A program made the position numbers and the translations under genes. Of a stretch of DNA of 64,000 nucleotides, positions 38,909 to 46,564 are shown piece after piece. How positions within the stretch are numbered: position 1 is the stretch's first letter; the number at the start of each line of letters is the position of its first letter. Source of the stretch: Desulfobulbaceae bacterium (lineage in GTDB: Bacteria; Desulfobacterota; Desulfobulbia; Desulfobulbales; Desulfocapsaceae); contig JAGXHG010000012.1 of assembly GCA_024636345.1 (NCBI GenBank), positions 1 to 64,000 on the forward strand. The letters run 5' to 3'. The notes below the pieces were generated by a model. That model saw only the letters and a list, made by a program, of their open reading frames with translations, searched no databases and was not told the DNA's origin.

Positions 38909-39031
38909 GCCTAACGTCCATTATCACTTGCCCGCCGTGGCCCAAAGAACGGTCATTCAATGAAGCTGAGTCAGTAAGTCGTAGAGCAGAAGACGGAGCT
39001 GCCGCGGGTCAAGTGGATAAAATTGTTATGT
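38909..39031 (-). repeat. attC recombination site between cassettes
   Basis: A 123-bp imperfect inverted repeat on the cassette strand. It starts with ACATAAC (39025-39031), just after the cyclase stop, and ends with GTTAGGC (38909-38915). The arms ATTTTATCCACTTGACCCGCGG and GCGGGCAAGTGATAAT are complementary with small bulges. The final GTTAGGC is complementary to the GCCTAAC of the next attC, as expected for integron cassettes. No integrase is intact nearby. Confidence 0.85.
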
Positions 39032-39040
39032 GAATTATAG

Positions 39041-39679
39041 TCATTTGATATATGCTACCGCACGTACGGGTGAACCATCCGCATCTTCAAAATTCAAAGG
39101 AAAACAGGAAAAATCAAATATATTACGGGGCAAAGCTAAAAGGTTTGTCAAGTTCTCTATAATAATCGTGTTCAGCCGCAGCAGGGCTTTATGCACGGGG
39201 TAATCATGGGTGTCTGCTGTATCAGCAGAAATGGTATCCGACCCAAATCCCTTTAGCCCAAATTTGCTTAACCATTCCGCAGCCTCTTTAGACAAAACAT
39301 TATAATTCGAAAAATATTTCTCAGTTCCCCAATATTGGCTCCAACCCGTATGAAGTAATAGAAACTCTACGTCTTTGATTTTGTCCTGATATGGTGCTAG
39401 CTCTTTTACTCCGATCGTTTCTGGCTTAAACATGTCAAAATCTAACATTAATGCTGGACCATAAAAATGGTTTATCGGCAGTAGATCCAGAGTGTTGTGT
39501 CCTTTGATCAAATGTGCTGGCGCATCAATATGGGTTCCTGTGTGAGAGTACAAGGTTATCTTTTTTTCAAGAAACCCTATTTCATCAATCGAACATCCAG
39601 TTATAAAGACAGGTGGTTCTGTGCCCGGATAAACTGGCATGTTCGGTGACACAGAATGCGTTAAGTCGACTATTTTCAT
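39041..39679 (-). CDS. Cyclase-family (kynurenine formamidase-like) hydrolase
   Basis: 212-residue protein of the cyclase family that includes kynurenine formamidase. The metal motif HTGTHIDAPAHL is present, with LLLHTGWSQYW and GFGSDTISADTADTHDYPVHKALL (a short piece of it) later. The reaction is probably hydrolysis of an amide or cyclic substrate; the exact one is unknown. Its base composition is more AT-rich than flanking genes. It lies between a candidate recombination core (GTTATAA at 39705-39711) and an attC, so it reads as the first cassette of an integron remnant. Confidence 0.82.
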   Translation of the reverse strand: MKIVDLTHSVSPNMPVYPGTEPPVFITGCSIDEIGFLEKKITLYSHTGTHIDAPAHLIKGHNTLDLLPINHFYGPALMLDFDMFKPETIGVKELAPYQDKIKDVEFLLLHTGWSQYWGTEKYFSNYNVLSKEAAEWLSKFGLKGFGSDTISADTADTHDYPVHKALLRLNTIIIENLTNLLALPRNIFDFSCFPLNFEDADGSPVRAVAYIK

Positions 39680-39873
39680 GTGCCTACCTATGGCTTTATT
39701 TTTTTTATAACAGTGTAATAAATGGAAATTTTTTCATCATATCACCTCGTATGGGTGGACGGAATTTCCACTTATTTTTATATTATCTATGAAACATAGA
39801 AACTCACAGAGTTTCTTGTCCGCTTATTGCATCTTCTCTGGATGATTTCAAGATATTACGATACTATGAGTAG
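39680..39873. other. Putative attI region of degraded integron
   Basis: Divergent gap between the intI fragment and the first cassette, where integrons hold attI and the cassette promoter. GTTATAA on the minus strand at 39705-39711 shares GTTAT with the complement of the cassette's ACATAAC core and is a candidate junction. GAAACTC-ACA-GAGTTTC forms a small hairpin. No promoter could be assigned. Confidence 0.4.
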
Positions 39874-39877
39874 TATT

Positions 39878-39999
39878 ATGGAAAGTCAAAGGAAAATAAA
39901 CCACAATTTAATCCGAATCCCGATATCAGGCTCATAGACCTGGTGCGCGAGGTGTTTCGGTCTCATCATTACGCGTATCGAACCGAGCAGACTTATAAA
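39878..39999 (+). pseudogene. Truncated integron integrase (intI) 5' fragment
   Basis: From 39901 the plus strand encodes NPNPDIRLIDLVREVFRSHH and then YAYRTEQTY. This matches the N-terminal SAM-like domain of IntI tyrosine recombinases (consensus ..L(L/M)DQVR..(I/L)R..HY..RTE(Q/K)(T/A)Y). The similarity stops at about 39999, a stop codon comes at 40060, and no catalytic domain remains. An ATG at 39878 is one frame off, so a frameshift also sits near the start. Its orientation, divergent from the cassettes, is exactly that of an integron. Confidence 0.7.
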
Positions 40000-40046
40000 A
40001 TACGGGGACATAATACATATATCTTGCCATCCGAAAGCATGAACCA

Positions 40047-40097
40047 CACAAAAAAGCCATGATCACCCATTGTTAGGGTGATCATGGCTTTTTTGTG
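40047..40097. terminator. Strong bidirectional terminator after marC
   Basis: A 22-bp perfect stem (CACAAAAAAGCCATGATCACCC and complement) with a seven-base loop. Poly-A on one side and poly-U on the other make it work on both strands. It lies just past the marC stop codon. Confidence 0.88.
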
Positions 40098-40107
40098 TTC
40101 AAATCAT

Positions 40108-40745
40108 TCAGGCAAGGACTGGGAACAAGCCCTTCAAGCCATTGGCGATAAATTCAACGGCAATGGCGGCCAGAATCAGTCCCATGACCCGTGAAAAGAT
40201 ATTGATACCCGTCTGGGTGGTATGTTTGGAGATCCAGGGAATGGAAAGGAAGGCGACCCACAGAACCAGCACCAGCAGCACAATCTCCATTCCCATAAAA
40301 AGAAAGTGGAGCGGAGCGTGACTTTTATGGGTGGAAAGGATGACCGTACTGATGGCCCCAGGGCCGGCAAGCAGAGGCATGGAGATGGGAACGACCGCCA
40401 CCGATTCCCGGTTCCCGTCGCTGGCCTCCTCCTTGCTGAAGGTGATCGGACTCTGCCGGGCATGGAGCATAGCTATAGCCATGAGCAGGATAAGGATTCC
40501 GCCGCCGACCCTGAAGGAACTGATACTGATACAAAAAATCCGAGCAGCAATTCACCCGTCAACAGGGCAGTGAGCAGGATCACCAGGACAGCAACAACCG
40601 TGGTCTTGGTGGTCCGCTTAAATTCCTCCTCCGAGGCGTCTGCAGTCAGGGCCATGACAATGGGGATTGCCCCGATGGGATTGACAATGGCCAGCAAGGC
40701 AATAAAGATCTTGGTATATTCCGTAAAATCGAGCATGACCTTCAT
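40108..40745 (-). pseudogene. marC: MarC family membrane protein, frameshifted
   Basis: Two overlapping frames together give one MarC-family protein (about 210 residues, six membrane helices). The N-terminal piece runs MLDFTEYTKIFIALLAIVNP to LLTGELLLGFF. The C-terminal piece, in the -1 frame, continues ISISSFRVGGGILILLMAIA and ends GLKGLFPVLA. The break is at a run of six A (plus strand 40533-40538; T on the coding strand); one more T would restore the frame. It may be a homopolymer sequencing error, phase variation or a real pseudogene. MarC function is unknown despite its name. Confidence 0.8.
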
Positions 40746-40927
40746 TCTCCCGTAGAATAACCGTGAAACAAGATCACGGCCCTTGAGAACGCAGGAGCCG
40801 TGACGCCACAAGCACTATTTATCCAGAGCGTTGTGCCACGGTTCCTTACACAGAACGGGGATGGCGAAAGAGAGCGACTGCTGTTTCTGCCATCCAGATG
40901 ACGACCTTTACTCTGTGTCCTTACAAC

Positions 40928-41821
40928 TTAGCCCTCGGTAAGCTTCCGCAGGGCCTCTTCGTAGCGGGACTTTGTCTTTTCAATGATCTCCGCTGGAAGT
41001 TTGGGTGGCGGCGGGGTCTTGTCCCAATCGAGAGATGAAAGATAATCGCGCAGAAACTGCTTGTCAAAACTTGCCTGGCCGCGACCCGGCAGATATTCAT
41101 CCACAGGCCAGAAGCGAGAGGAATCAGGGGTCAGCACCTCGTCAATCAGGATCAGCCGGTCGCCCAGCTGACCAAGTTCAAACTTGGTATCGGCAATGAT
41201 GATCCCCTTTTTCCGGGCATAATCTGCGGCCCGGGTATACAACTTAATGCTGATATCCGCGATCTCACGAGCCCGATCTTTGCCCACCATGGTCTCCATG
41301 GTGGCAACGGAGATATTCTCGTCATGGTCGCCCAGAGCCGCCTTGGTGGAGGGGGTAAACAGAGGCTGGGGGAACTGGTCGGATTCCTGCATCCCTGCGG
41401 GCAGTTCAAAACCACAGACCGTTGGATTTTTCTTATAGGCACTCCAGAAGGAACCGGAGAGGTAGCCGCGGACAATGCACTCAATGGACAGGGGCTGGGT
41501 TTTACGGACCAGCATGGAACGGTCGCGCAACTGGTCGGCATAGGGTTGACAGAGCGCGGGATATTCATCCACATTGGCGGTGATCAGGTGATTGTCAACA
41601 ATGTCGCCCAGCAGGTCAAACCAGAAGAGGGAGATCTGGGTGAGGATCCTGCCCTTTCCCGGAACCGCATCATCCATCACCACATCGTAGGCAGAGATCC
41701 TATCGGTGGCCACCATGAGCAGCTTATCATCATGACCGGGGATGGCATACATATCCCTGACCTTTCCCCGATGCACCAGGTTGAGCCCCGCAAAATCAGT
41801 TTTCACAATTGTCTGAGTCAT
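40928..41821 (-). CDS. purC: SAICAR synthase PurC
   Basis: 297-residue phosphoribosylaminoimidazole-succinocarboxamide synthase of purine synthesis. LVHRGKVRDMYAI, VATDRISAYDVVM, IVRGYLSGSFWSAYKKN, IIADTKFELG and LIDEVLTPDSSRFW are all family motifs. AAGGAG precedes its ATG by eight bases. It lies 205 bases after adk on the same strand; the gap has several inverted repeats. Confidence 0.95.
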   Translation of the reverse strand: MTQTIVKTDFAGLNLVHRGKVRDMYAIPGHDDKLLMVATDRISAYDVVMDDAVPGKGRILTQISLFWFDLLGDIVDNHLITANVDEYPALCQPYADQLRDRSMLVRKTQPLSIECIVRGYLSGSFWSAYKKNPTVCGFELPAGMQESDQFPQPLFTPSTKAALGDHDENISVATMETMVGKDRAREIADISIKLYTRAADYARKKGIIIADTKFELGQLGDRLILIDEVLTPDSSRFWPVDEYLPGRGQASFDKQFLRDYLSSLDWDKTPPPPKLPAEIIEKTKSRYEEALRKLTEG

Positions 41822-41864
41822 TTGTTCACAACTCCTTGTTTGAGGGTACCTTGAGTTAAAAAAG

Positions 41865-41957
41865 GAGGCTGACCGGTCACAGCCGAACAGCCTCCCTGTG
41901 TGTTATCTGCCAGACGCCACTCCAGGAAACAGCCGGAAAAGATTGGCTGTTTCCTGG
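41865..41957. promoter_or_regulatory. Two hairpins upstream of purC
   Basis: GGAGGCTG and CAGCCTCC form an eight-bp stem at about 41865-41895. CCAGGAAACAGCC (41922-41934) and GGCTGTTTCCTGG (41945-41957) form a 13-bp perfect stem. They lie between adk and purC and may terminate adk or regulate purC. An AGGGTACCTTGA at 41843-41854 matches the end of the MITE-like element at 45.6 kb. Confidence 0.5.
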
Positions 41958-41960
41958 AAG

Positions 41961-42022
41961 CGGCATAAGGTGCCGTAATAAAATAAGCAACAAGGCACTG
42001 CTTATTTCATAACGGCACCTAA
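41961..42022. repeat. Palindromic intergenic repeat, copy B
   Basis: Arms AGGTGCCGTAATAAAATAAG and CTTATTTCATAACGGCACCT pair with two mismatches around a short loop. It begins CGGCATAAGG like copy A at 7776-7840 and lies five bases after the adk stop. Confidence 0.75.
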
Positions 42023-42026
42023 AATT

Positions 42027-42674
42027 CTACAGATTCAGTTTCGCCTTCACTGCGTTAATCACATCATCGCTGGAGGTGGCAGGCACACTCATCAGCAGGC
42101 CTTTCTCCCGGTAAAAACCGATAAGAGGGGCGGTCTTCTCGTTATAGGTCTCAAGACGATGGGTGATAGCCGTCTCGGTCTCATCCTCACGCTGAACTGC
42201 CTTGGCCCCGCACTTGTCGCAGATGCCCTCCACCTTGGGTGGATTGGACTTCACATTATAAATGGCCTGGCATTTTGGATTCTCGCAGGTCCGGCGGGTA
42301 CAAAGACGGTCAAGGATGATATCACGGGGAACATCAATATCAACAGCCATATCCAGTTTAATATTGAGTTTATCCAGCAGCTGGGTCAACTCCTCGGCTT
42401 GAGGAATGGTCCTGGGAAAACCGTCAAGGAGAAAACCCTTAGCGCAGTCGGGTTCCTGCAATCTTTTTTCCATGATCCCCATGATCAGGGAATCAGGCAC
42501 CAGATCACCACGTTTCATGAAGCCCTCGGCCTCGCGGCCCAGCTCAGTTTTTGCTTGGACAGCGCCACGCAGGATATCGCCGGTGGAAATCTGGACAGAG
42601 CCATCGAGTGCGGTCAATAATTTGGCGACGGTGCCTTTTCCAGCGCCAGGGGCGCCCAACAGAATCAGTTTCAT
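42027..42674 (-). CDS. adk: Adenylate kinase
   Basis: 215-residue long-form adenylate kinase balancing ATP, ADP and AMP. P-loop GAPGAGKGT (residues 7-15), DGFPRTIPQAEEL, and a zinc-binding LID with CENPKC and CDKCG (four cysteines) are clear. Its length is standard. purC follows on the same strand, separated by repeat elements. Confidence 0.96.
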   Translation of the reverse strand: MKLILLGAPGAGKGTVAKLLTALDGSVQISTGDILRGAVQAKTELGREAEGFMKRGDLVPDSLIMGIMEKRLQEPDCAKGFLLDGFPRTIPQAEELTQLLDKLNIKLDMAVDIDVPRDIILDRLCTRRTCENPKCQAIYNVKSNPPKVEGICDKCGAKAVQREDETETAITHRLETYNEKTAPLIGFYREKGLLMSVPATSSDDVINAVKAKLNL

Positions 42675-43087
42675 TATCCTCTCCTTATTATTAGAATAAA
42701 ATCTTCATGCAGTTATTGCAAATTTCAGATTATGCCCTCTGTTTATCCAAGGGTATAAAATGGGAAATAGTATAAACACTTTTTCGTTCAACGCCAGTGA
42801 AATATAACTCTGATAATCAACCAGAAGTGACCAGACTGACTGCTATCCATTATCTTTAAATGATTCTCAAGCGTTACGAATGCAGGCGGCTTAAGAACTG
42901 ACAGTATTAAATTTGTATTATAGACAAGATCTCATGTTGCACGCTGTTTTTCCCCGGCAGCGCCAGCACCTCCCTAAAAAATGAAGGCAGATGACGCCCA
43001 GTTATTTAATCGTTCTCATTTTTTCAACAGGTCTTTGACAAACTATCTTGAACAACCTATTTTATAAACAATAAAGGAGGAATTACC
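42675..43087. other. Divergent intergenic region
   Basis: About 410 bases with no coding signal. Its right end holds the promoter of the small gene at 43088. No RNA family is recognised in the rest. Confidence 0.6.
43035..43063 (+). promoter_or_regulatory. Promoter for small unknown gene
   Basis: TTGACA at 43035-43040 and TATTTT at 43058-43063 with a 17-base spacer, followed by AAAGGAGG (43073-43080) and the ATG at 43088. The consensus -35 and ideal ribosome site suggest strong expression. Confidence 0.7.
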
Positions 43088-43285
43088 ATGGAAGGAATTA
43101 GCGCCAAGAGTGGCTTCTCTGTTTTAGCGTATGCCAATAAACAACCGGAGCTGGCTCTACAGCTTCTGCAAAAAACGCTGGAGGGTGCGGCAAGCAGCGA
43201 GAATATGCAAAGCCCGACAGCAATCCCCGCACCTGCATCATCCACCAACACCACAACCGGCAGGATCATTGATATCCGGGCTTAA
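43088..43285 (+). CDS. Small protein of unknown function (YjfB-like)
   Basis: 65-residue soluble protein. It starts MEGISAKSGFSVLAYANKQP, has one amphipathic helix (ELALQLLQKTLEGAA), a Ser/Pro/Thr-rich linker and a conserved-looking end GRIIDIRA. This plan resembles the YjfB family sometimes labelled putative motility proteins, but the similarity is by pattern only. A consensus promoter and an optimal AAAGGAGG site seven bases before the ATG show it is a real, probably well-expressed gene. It stands alone between adk and the broken DUF3108 gene. Confidence 0.6.
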   Translation: MEGISAKSGFSVLAYANKQPELALQLLQKTLEGAASSENMQSPTAIPAPASSTNTTTGRIIDIRA

Positions 43286-43341
43286 GTAATACGGCCCGGG
43301 TATCACCCTTTCTCGGGCAGATTGCCGCTACATGCCCTTTC

Positions 43342-44064
43342 TCAATCTCCGCTGATTTTCAAGACCTTCTTATCCAAATCCCAACGCCGGCCACAGGACA
43401 AACCGTGGTACGAAACAAGCTCTGCCGTGAGCGATCCGATCAGGATCTTCGAGCGAATCCGCACCAGCACCCGGCAGGCATCATCGGTAAACCAGGTCAC
43501 CGTATCGCGCTCTTGTCATATAAGCCTTCGAAGGTCATGCGGGGCAGGACCTCAATTACGTCCACCGGACCCAGCAGCGTTTTATCAAAATGAGTCCACT
43601 CCCTGGCCCGAACCACCACTTCATGTCGTTTATCATTGGCAAAGGTGGGTACGATAACGGATGCGCCCGGCTCATCATTTTCCCGGTACCGTACTAATCC
43701 AGCCTCCTGATCGTAAAGGGTCAGGCGATGCGCCTTGTAACTGCGGCCCTCTTTCTGTTCTACTTCATATTTGACCGGCAAGCGTTCTTCCCCTTGCACC
43801 CGGGTAAAAAAGGTGTCATCAAACGGATAGAAAAAAACGGAAAGCCCCGTAGTCTGTGACCCTGGCATGGATTTCAAAACTTTCCTGATCCTCGGCAGTC
43901 CGGCTTATCCGTAGGCGCAGTTCACCGATTTTAATACCCCCGCTCCAGGAGACATCATAGCTGAAGAGTTCATCACCACTCTCGTCACCACCGTAAGCGG
44001 AACGCAGCAGTGCGGGATCAGGCGCCCTGAGGGAAGGAGCTTCTGCTGCGACAGCAGCAAGCCC
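43342..44064 (-). pseudogene. DUF3108 protein gene, frameshifted
   Basis: Three reading frames join into one DUF3108 protein. Residues FSYDVSWSGGIKIGELRLRI (43857-44064) continue after a run of seven A (43831-43837) in another frame with FYPFDDTFFTRVQGEERLPV. They then shift again near 43512 to RDTVTWFTDDACRVLVRIRS, ending at 43342. Removing a T and adding a G would restore the frame. No start codon is found: an in-frame stop lies just before GLAAVAAEA, which looks like the end of a lost signal peptide. It follows ubiA and is probably a periplasmic barrel-like protein when intact. Confidence 0.75.
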
Positions 44065-44083
44065 TCAGAATCTTGCCACCGTT

Positions 44084-44944
44084 TCACCCTTTTTCGGTCA
44101 GCAGGGCAAGCCAGGTGGCAGCAAAAAGAGTGAGGCTGATCACCCCGTTCAGGGAAAAAAAGGAGCCCTGGATTCGGGACAGATCCCTGGGGTTGACCAC
44201 AAGATGCTGATAGAACAGGACTGCGGCTGTAAGCACAATGCCGATATAATAGCAGAGATTGAGACGGGCCTGCGCCCCGGTCAAAACAAAGAGGATAAAG
44301 GCCAGGATATGAAAACCAATCGCCAGCCTGAAGGCATTTTCGCGCCCCAGAAGAGAGGGCAGAGAATGCAAGCCTGCGTCGCGATCAAAATCCGCATCCA
44401 GACAGGCATAAATGGTATCAAAACCGGCCACCCAGAAGAGGACACCGAGGGAGAGCACCCAAGGAAACCCTGAAAGGTTTCCCGAGACCGCCACCCAACC
44501 GCCCAGAGGCGAAAAGGCCAGGGCCACACCGAGCACCAGATGGCAGAACGAGGTAAAGAGCTTGGTCAGGGAATAAAAAAGAGTCAGGGAGAGGGCCAGG
44601 GGCGCCAGCTTCAGGGTCAGCTCGTTGAGGTTATAGCAGGCAAAGAAAAAAAGGAGCCCGGCCAGAATTACCATAGCCCATGCCTCCACCAGATGTACCT
44701 CTCCAGCAGGTATTGCCCTGCCTGCCGTCCGGGGGTTGGCGCGATCAAAATGACGGTCAACAATCCGGTTAAAACCCATGGCACAGGTTCTGGCCCCCAC
44801 CATGGCCAGGATAATCCAGAGAAAGGTCATTCCATCCGGCGCGCCGCGGCCCGCAAGAAAGGCCCCCATCAAGGCAAAAGGCATGGCAAAGATTGTGAGC
44901 TTGAATTTCACCATCTCCAGAAGGATAGCAATCTTTTTCAACAT
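44084..44944 (-). CDS. ubiA: UbiA-type prenyltransferase (probable MqnP)
   Basis: 286-residue integral membrane prenyltransferase with eight or nine helices. The two Asp-rich motifs are NRIVDRHFDRANPRTAGR and ACLDADFDRDAGLHSLPS. The family attaches polyprenyl chains to aromatic acids. Lying with mqnA, mqnC and mqnE and next to a UbiX-like gene, it probably prenylates 1,4-dihydroxy-6-naphthoate in the futalosine pathway, the role proposed for MqnP. It is three bases from ubiX. Confidence 0.88.
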   Translation of the reverse strand: MLKKIAILLEMVKFKLTIFAMPFALMGAFLAGRGAPDGMTFLWIILAMVGARTCAMGFNRIVDRHFDRANPRTAGRAIPAGEVHLVEAWAMVILAGLLFFFACYNLNELTLKLAPLALSLTLFYSLTKLFTSFCHLVLGVALAFSPLGGWVAVSGNLSGFPWVLSLGVLFWVAGFDTIYACLDADFDRDAGLHSLPSLLGRENAFRLAIGFHILAFILFVLTGAQARLNLCYYIGIVLTAAVLFYQHLVVNPRDLSRIQGSFFSLNGVISLTLFAATWLALLTEKG

Positions 44945-44947
44945 TTA

Positions 44948-45526
44948 TTATTCCTCTGTGCCCCAGCGCCGCCGACCGGGGATATCGAGTCCAATCTGAT
45001 CGGCAAGTCGCCAGGAAAAGGTATCGGCGGCCTCTTCCAGGCTGGCAGGTTGCAGATAATAGCCCGGCATGGGCGGACAGATAATAGCTCCGGCATCATG
45101 GACCGCCAGCATATTCTTGAGATGCGTCCTATTGAAGGGGGTTTCTCTCACCACCAGCACCAGATCCTTCCGTTCCTTGAGCATCACATCGGCACAACGC
45201 TGAATCAGGTTGGCCGAGATCCCAGCGGCAATGGCTGCCAGGGTTCCCATACTGCAGGGCAGGACCAGCATGGCATCATAGCCGCTGGAGCCGGAGGCAG
45301 GAGGCGCTGCAAAATCTCGGCAGTCAAACCAGACGCTGATCGCCGGCAAGTCCTGCGGGGTTATCCCCTTTTCCAGCCCGAGCACCTTTTGCCCCGCCTC
45401 GGAGCAGATGCCATGCACCACCAGATCAAGACCGGCAATGGCTGTCAGAAAAGACTGGAGATAAAGCATGCCCGAGGCGCCAGTCACTGCCACCAGGATT
45501 TTTTTTGGTACCTGCCTGTTTCCCAT
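44948..45526 (-). CDS. ubiX: UbiX family flavin prenyltransferase
   Basis: 192-residue flavoprotein-like protein: VAVTGASGMLYLQSFL binds FMN phosphate, VLPCSMGTLAAIAAGISANLIQR and ERKDLVLVVRETPFNRTHLKNM follow as in UbiX/Pad1, here quoted as short pieces. UbiX makes prenylated FMN, the cofactor for UbiD-type decarboxylases. In futalosine clusters a UbiX-UbiD pair decarboxylates the prenylated naphthoate. No UbiD gene lies in the window. It sits between mqnA and ubiA. Confidence 0.9.
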   Translation of the reverse strand: MGNRQVPKKILVAVTGASGMLYLQSFLTAIAGLDLVVHGICSEAGQKVLGLEKGITPQDLPAISVWFDCRDFAAPPASGSSGYDAMLVLPCSMGTLAAIAAGISANLIQRCADVMLKERKDLVLVVRETPFNRTHLKNMLAVHDAGAIICPPMPGYYLQPASLEEAADTFSWRLADQIGLDIPGRRRWGTEE

Positions 45527-45567
45527 TACCTACTCTCTCCTCCTGCACTTATCTGCTTTCTTTCTTT

Positions 45568-45709
45568 AGGGTATCTTGAAAAATGGTCTTTTAGTCCAAG
45601 CCCTGCGTTGTTCAGAAAATTTTATCCTCGGAATATCAAATTGTGCCTGCGGTAAAATTTTCTTCACGCCTTGATATTGAACAAAAATCTTAATTTTTCA
45701 AGGTACCCT
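45568..45709. mobile_element. MITE-like element with 17-bp inverted ends
   Basis: 142 bp bounded by AGGGTATCTTGAAAAAT (45568-45584) and ATTTTTCAAGGTACCCT (45693-45709), which pair with one mismatch. Inner inverted repeats (GAAAATTTTA and TAAAATTTTC) make the whole element foldable. There is no coding sequence. It lies directly against the mqnA stop. No transposase with such ends is in the window. Confidence 0.6.
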
Positions 45710-46546
45710 TTAACTTTCAACTATCTTCAAGGGCAGCGATTGCGCCGAGCCCTCACCCCGATCTATCAGATAGCGGAAAAATCGTTCCAGGGCCAACTGT
45801 TTTTCTGCACCCAGATCATACTCGATGGCCCGCAGATAGACATAACATTCATCAGGGTGCATGGGAATCCTCGGAGCCGCCACCTGGCAGATGGCCTCCA
45901 GATTCTGCCGCCCTTCCCGGACGCAGCAAACAAGTTCCCGATGGATAAGGGCCAGGGTCTCAGGATCTCTCCGGCAAAAATCCTCCCGCACTGCATACAC
46001 GGCAAAAACGAAGGGCAACCCGGTATGATGCTGCCACACCGCACCCAGATCAAGCTGATAGGGAAACTGAGGATCTCCCACCAGACGCAGGGCCTGATCA
46101 CCAATAGCCAGCAGGGCCGTAGCCTTGGTGCTCATATCACTGCTGACATCGCCGGAGCTATAAACGGGCTTGACCCCATAAAATTCCTCCAAGATGATCT
46201 TGACCAGAAAAACCGAGGTCTGTGACTGTCCGCTGAGCAGCACCGGACACCCATCAAGTTTGCTGGGATCAATCCGGGAAAAGAGGAACACTGAGCCCAC
46301 TGAACCGCTTGAGCTGATCGACAGATGAGCCAGAATTCGATACAGTTCAGGACGGGCGCAATACTCATGGGAAGAAACAAATCCGAGATCAAGCTCTCCC
46401 GCCGCCAGCATCCGGTTCAGGGTGGAAGGCGTCCCCTCAACCAGATGCCACTGGGCAGGATGTTTCCTTTTCTTCCAGCTCTCATAGATCGGCGCGGTAT
46501 TGATATAGTTTACCATGCCGATCCTGGCCGTGACTGGCAGCTTCAT
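45710..46546 (-). CDS. mqnA: Chorismate dehydratase MqnA
   Basis: 278-residue periplasmic-binding-protein-like fold. It converts chorismate to 3-enolpyruvoyl-benzoate, the first step of the futalosine menaquinone pathway. RIGMVNYINTAPIYESW begins it, then LDLGFVSSHEYCARPELY, SSGSVGSVFLFSR and ALLAIGDQALRL. It is in the minus-strand menaquinone cluster. The tail shares no unusual feature. A MITE-like element follows immediately. Confidence 0.93.
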   Translation of the reverse strand: MKLPVTARIGMVNYINTAPIYESWKKRKHPAQWHLVEGTPSTLNRMLAAGELDLGFVSSHEYCARPELYRILAHLSISSSGSVGSVFLFSRIDPSKLDGCPVLLSGQSQTSVFLVKIILEEFYGVKPVYSSGDVSSDMSTKATALLAIGDQALRLVGDPQFPYQLDLGAVWQHHTGLPFVFAVYAVREDFCRRDPETLALIHRELVCCVREGRQNLEAICQVAAPRIPMHPDECYVYLRAIEYDLGAEKQLALERFFRYLIDRGEGSAQSLPLKIVES

Positions 46547-46564
46547 CCTTTTTTTCCCTTCAAA

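Noticed and set aside
40473-40600. Programmed -1 frameshift in marC
   Set aside because: The T run does not present a proper X XXY YYZ heptamer in the zero frame (it reads A TTT TTT) and no downstream pseudoknot was seen. A simple indel is more likely.
44540-45655. 371-codon plus-strand frame
   Set aside because: Antisense to ubiA and ubiX; no recognisable protein.
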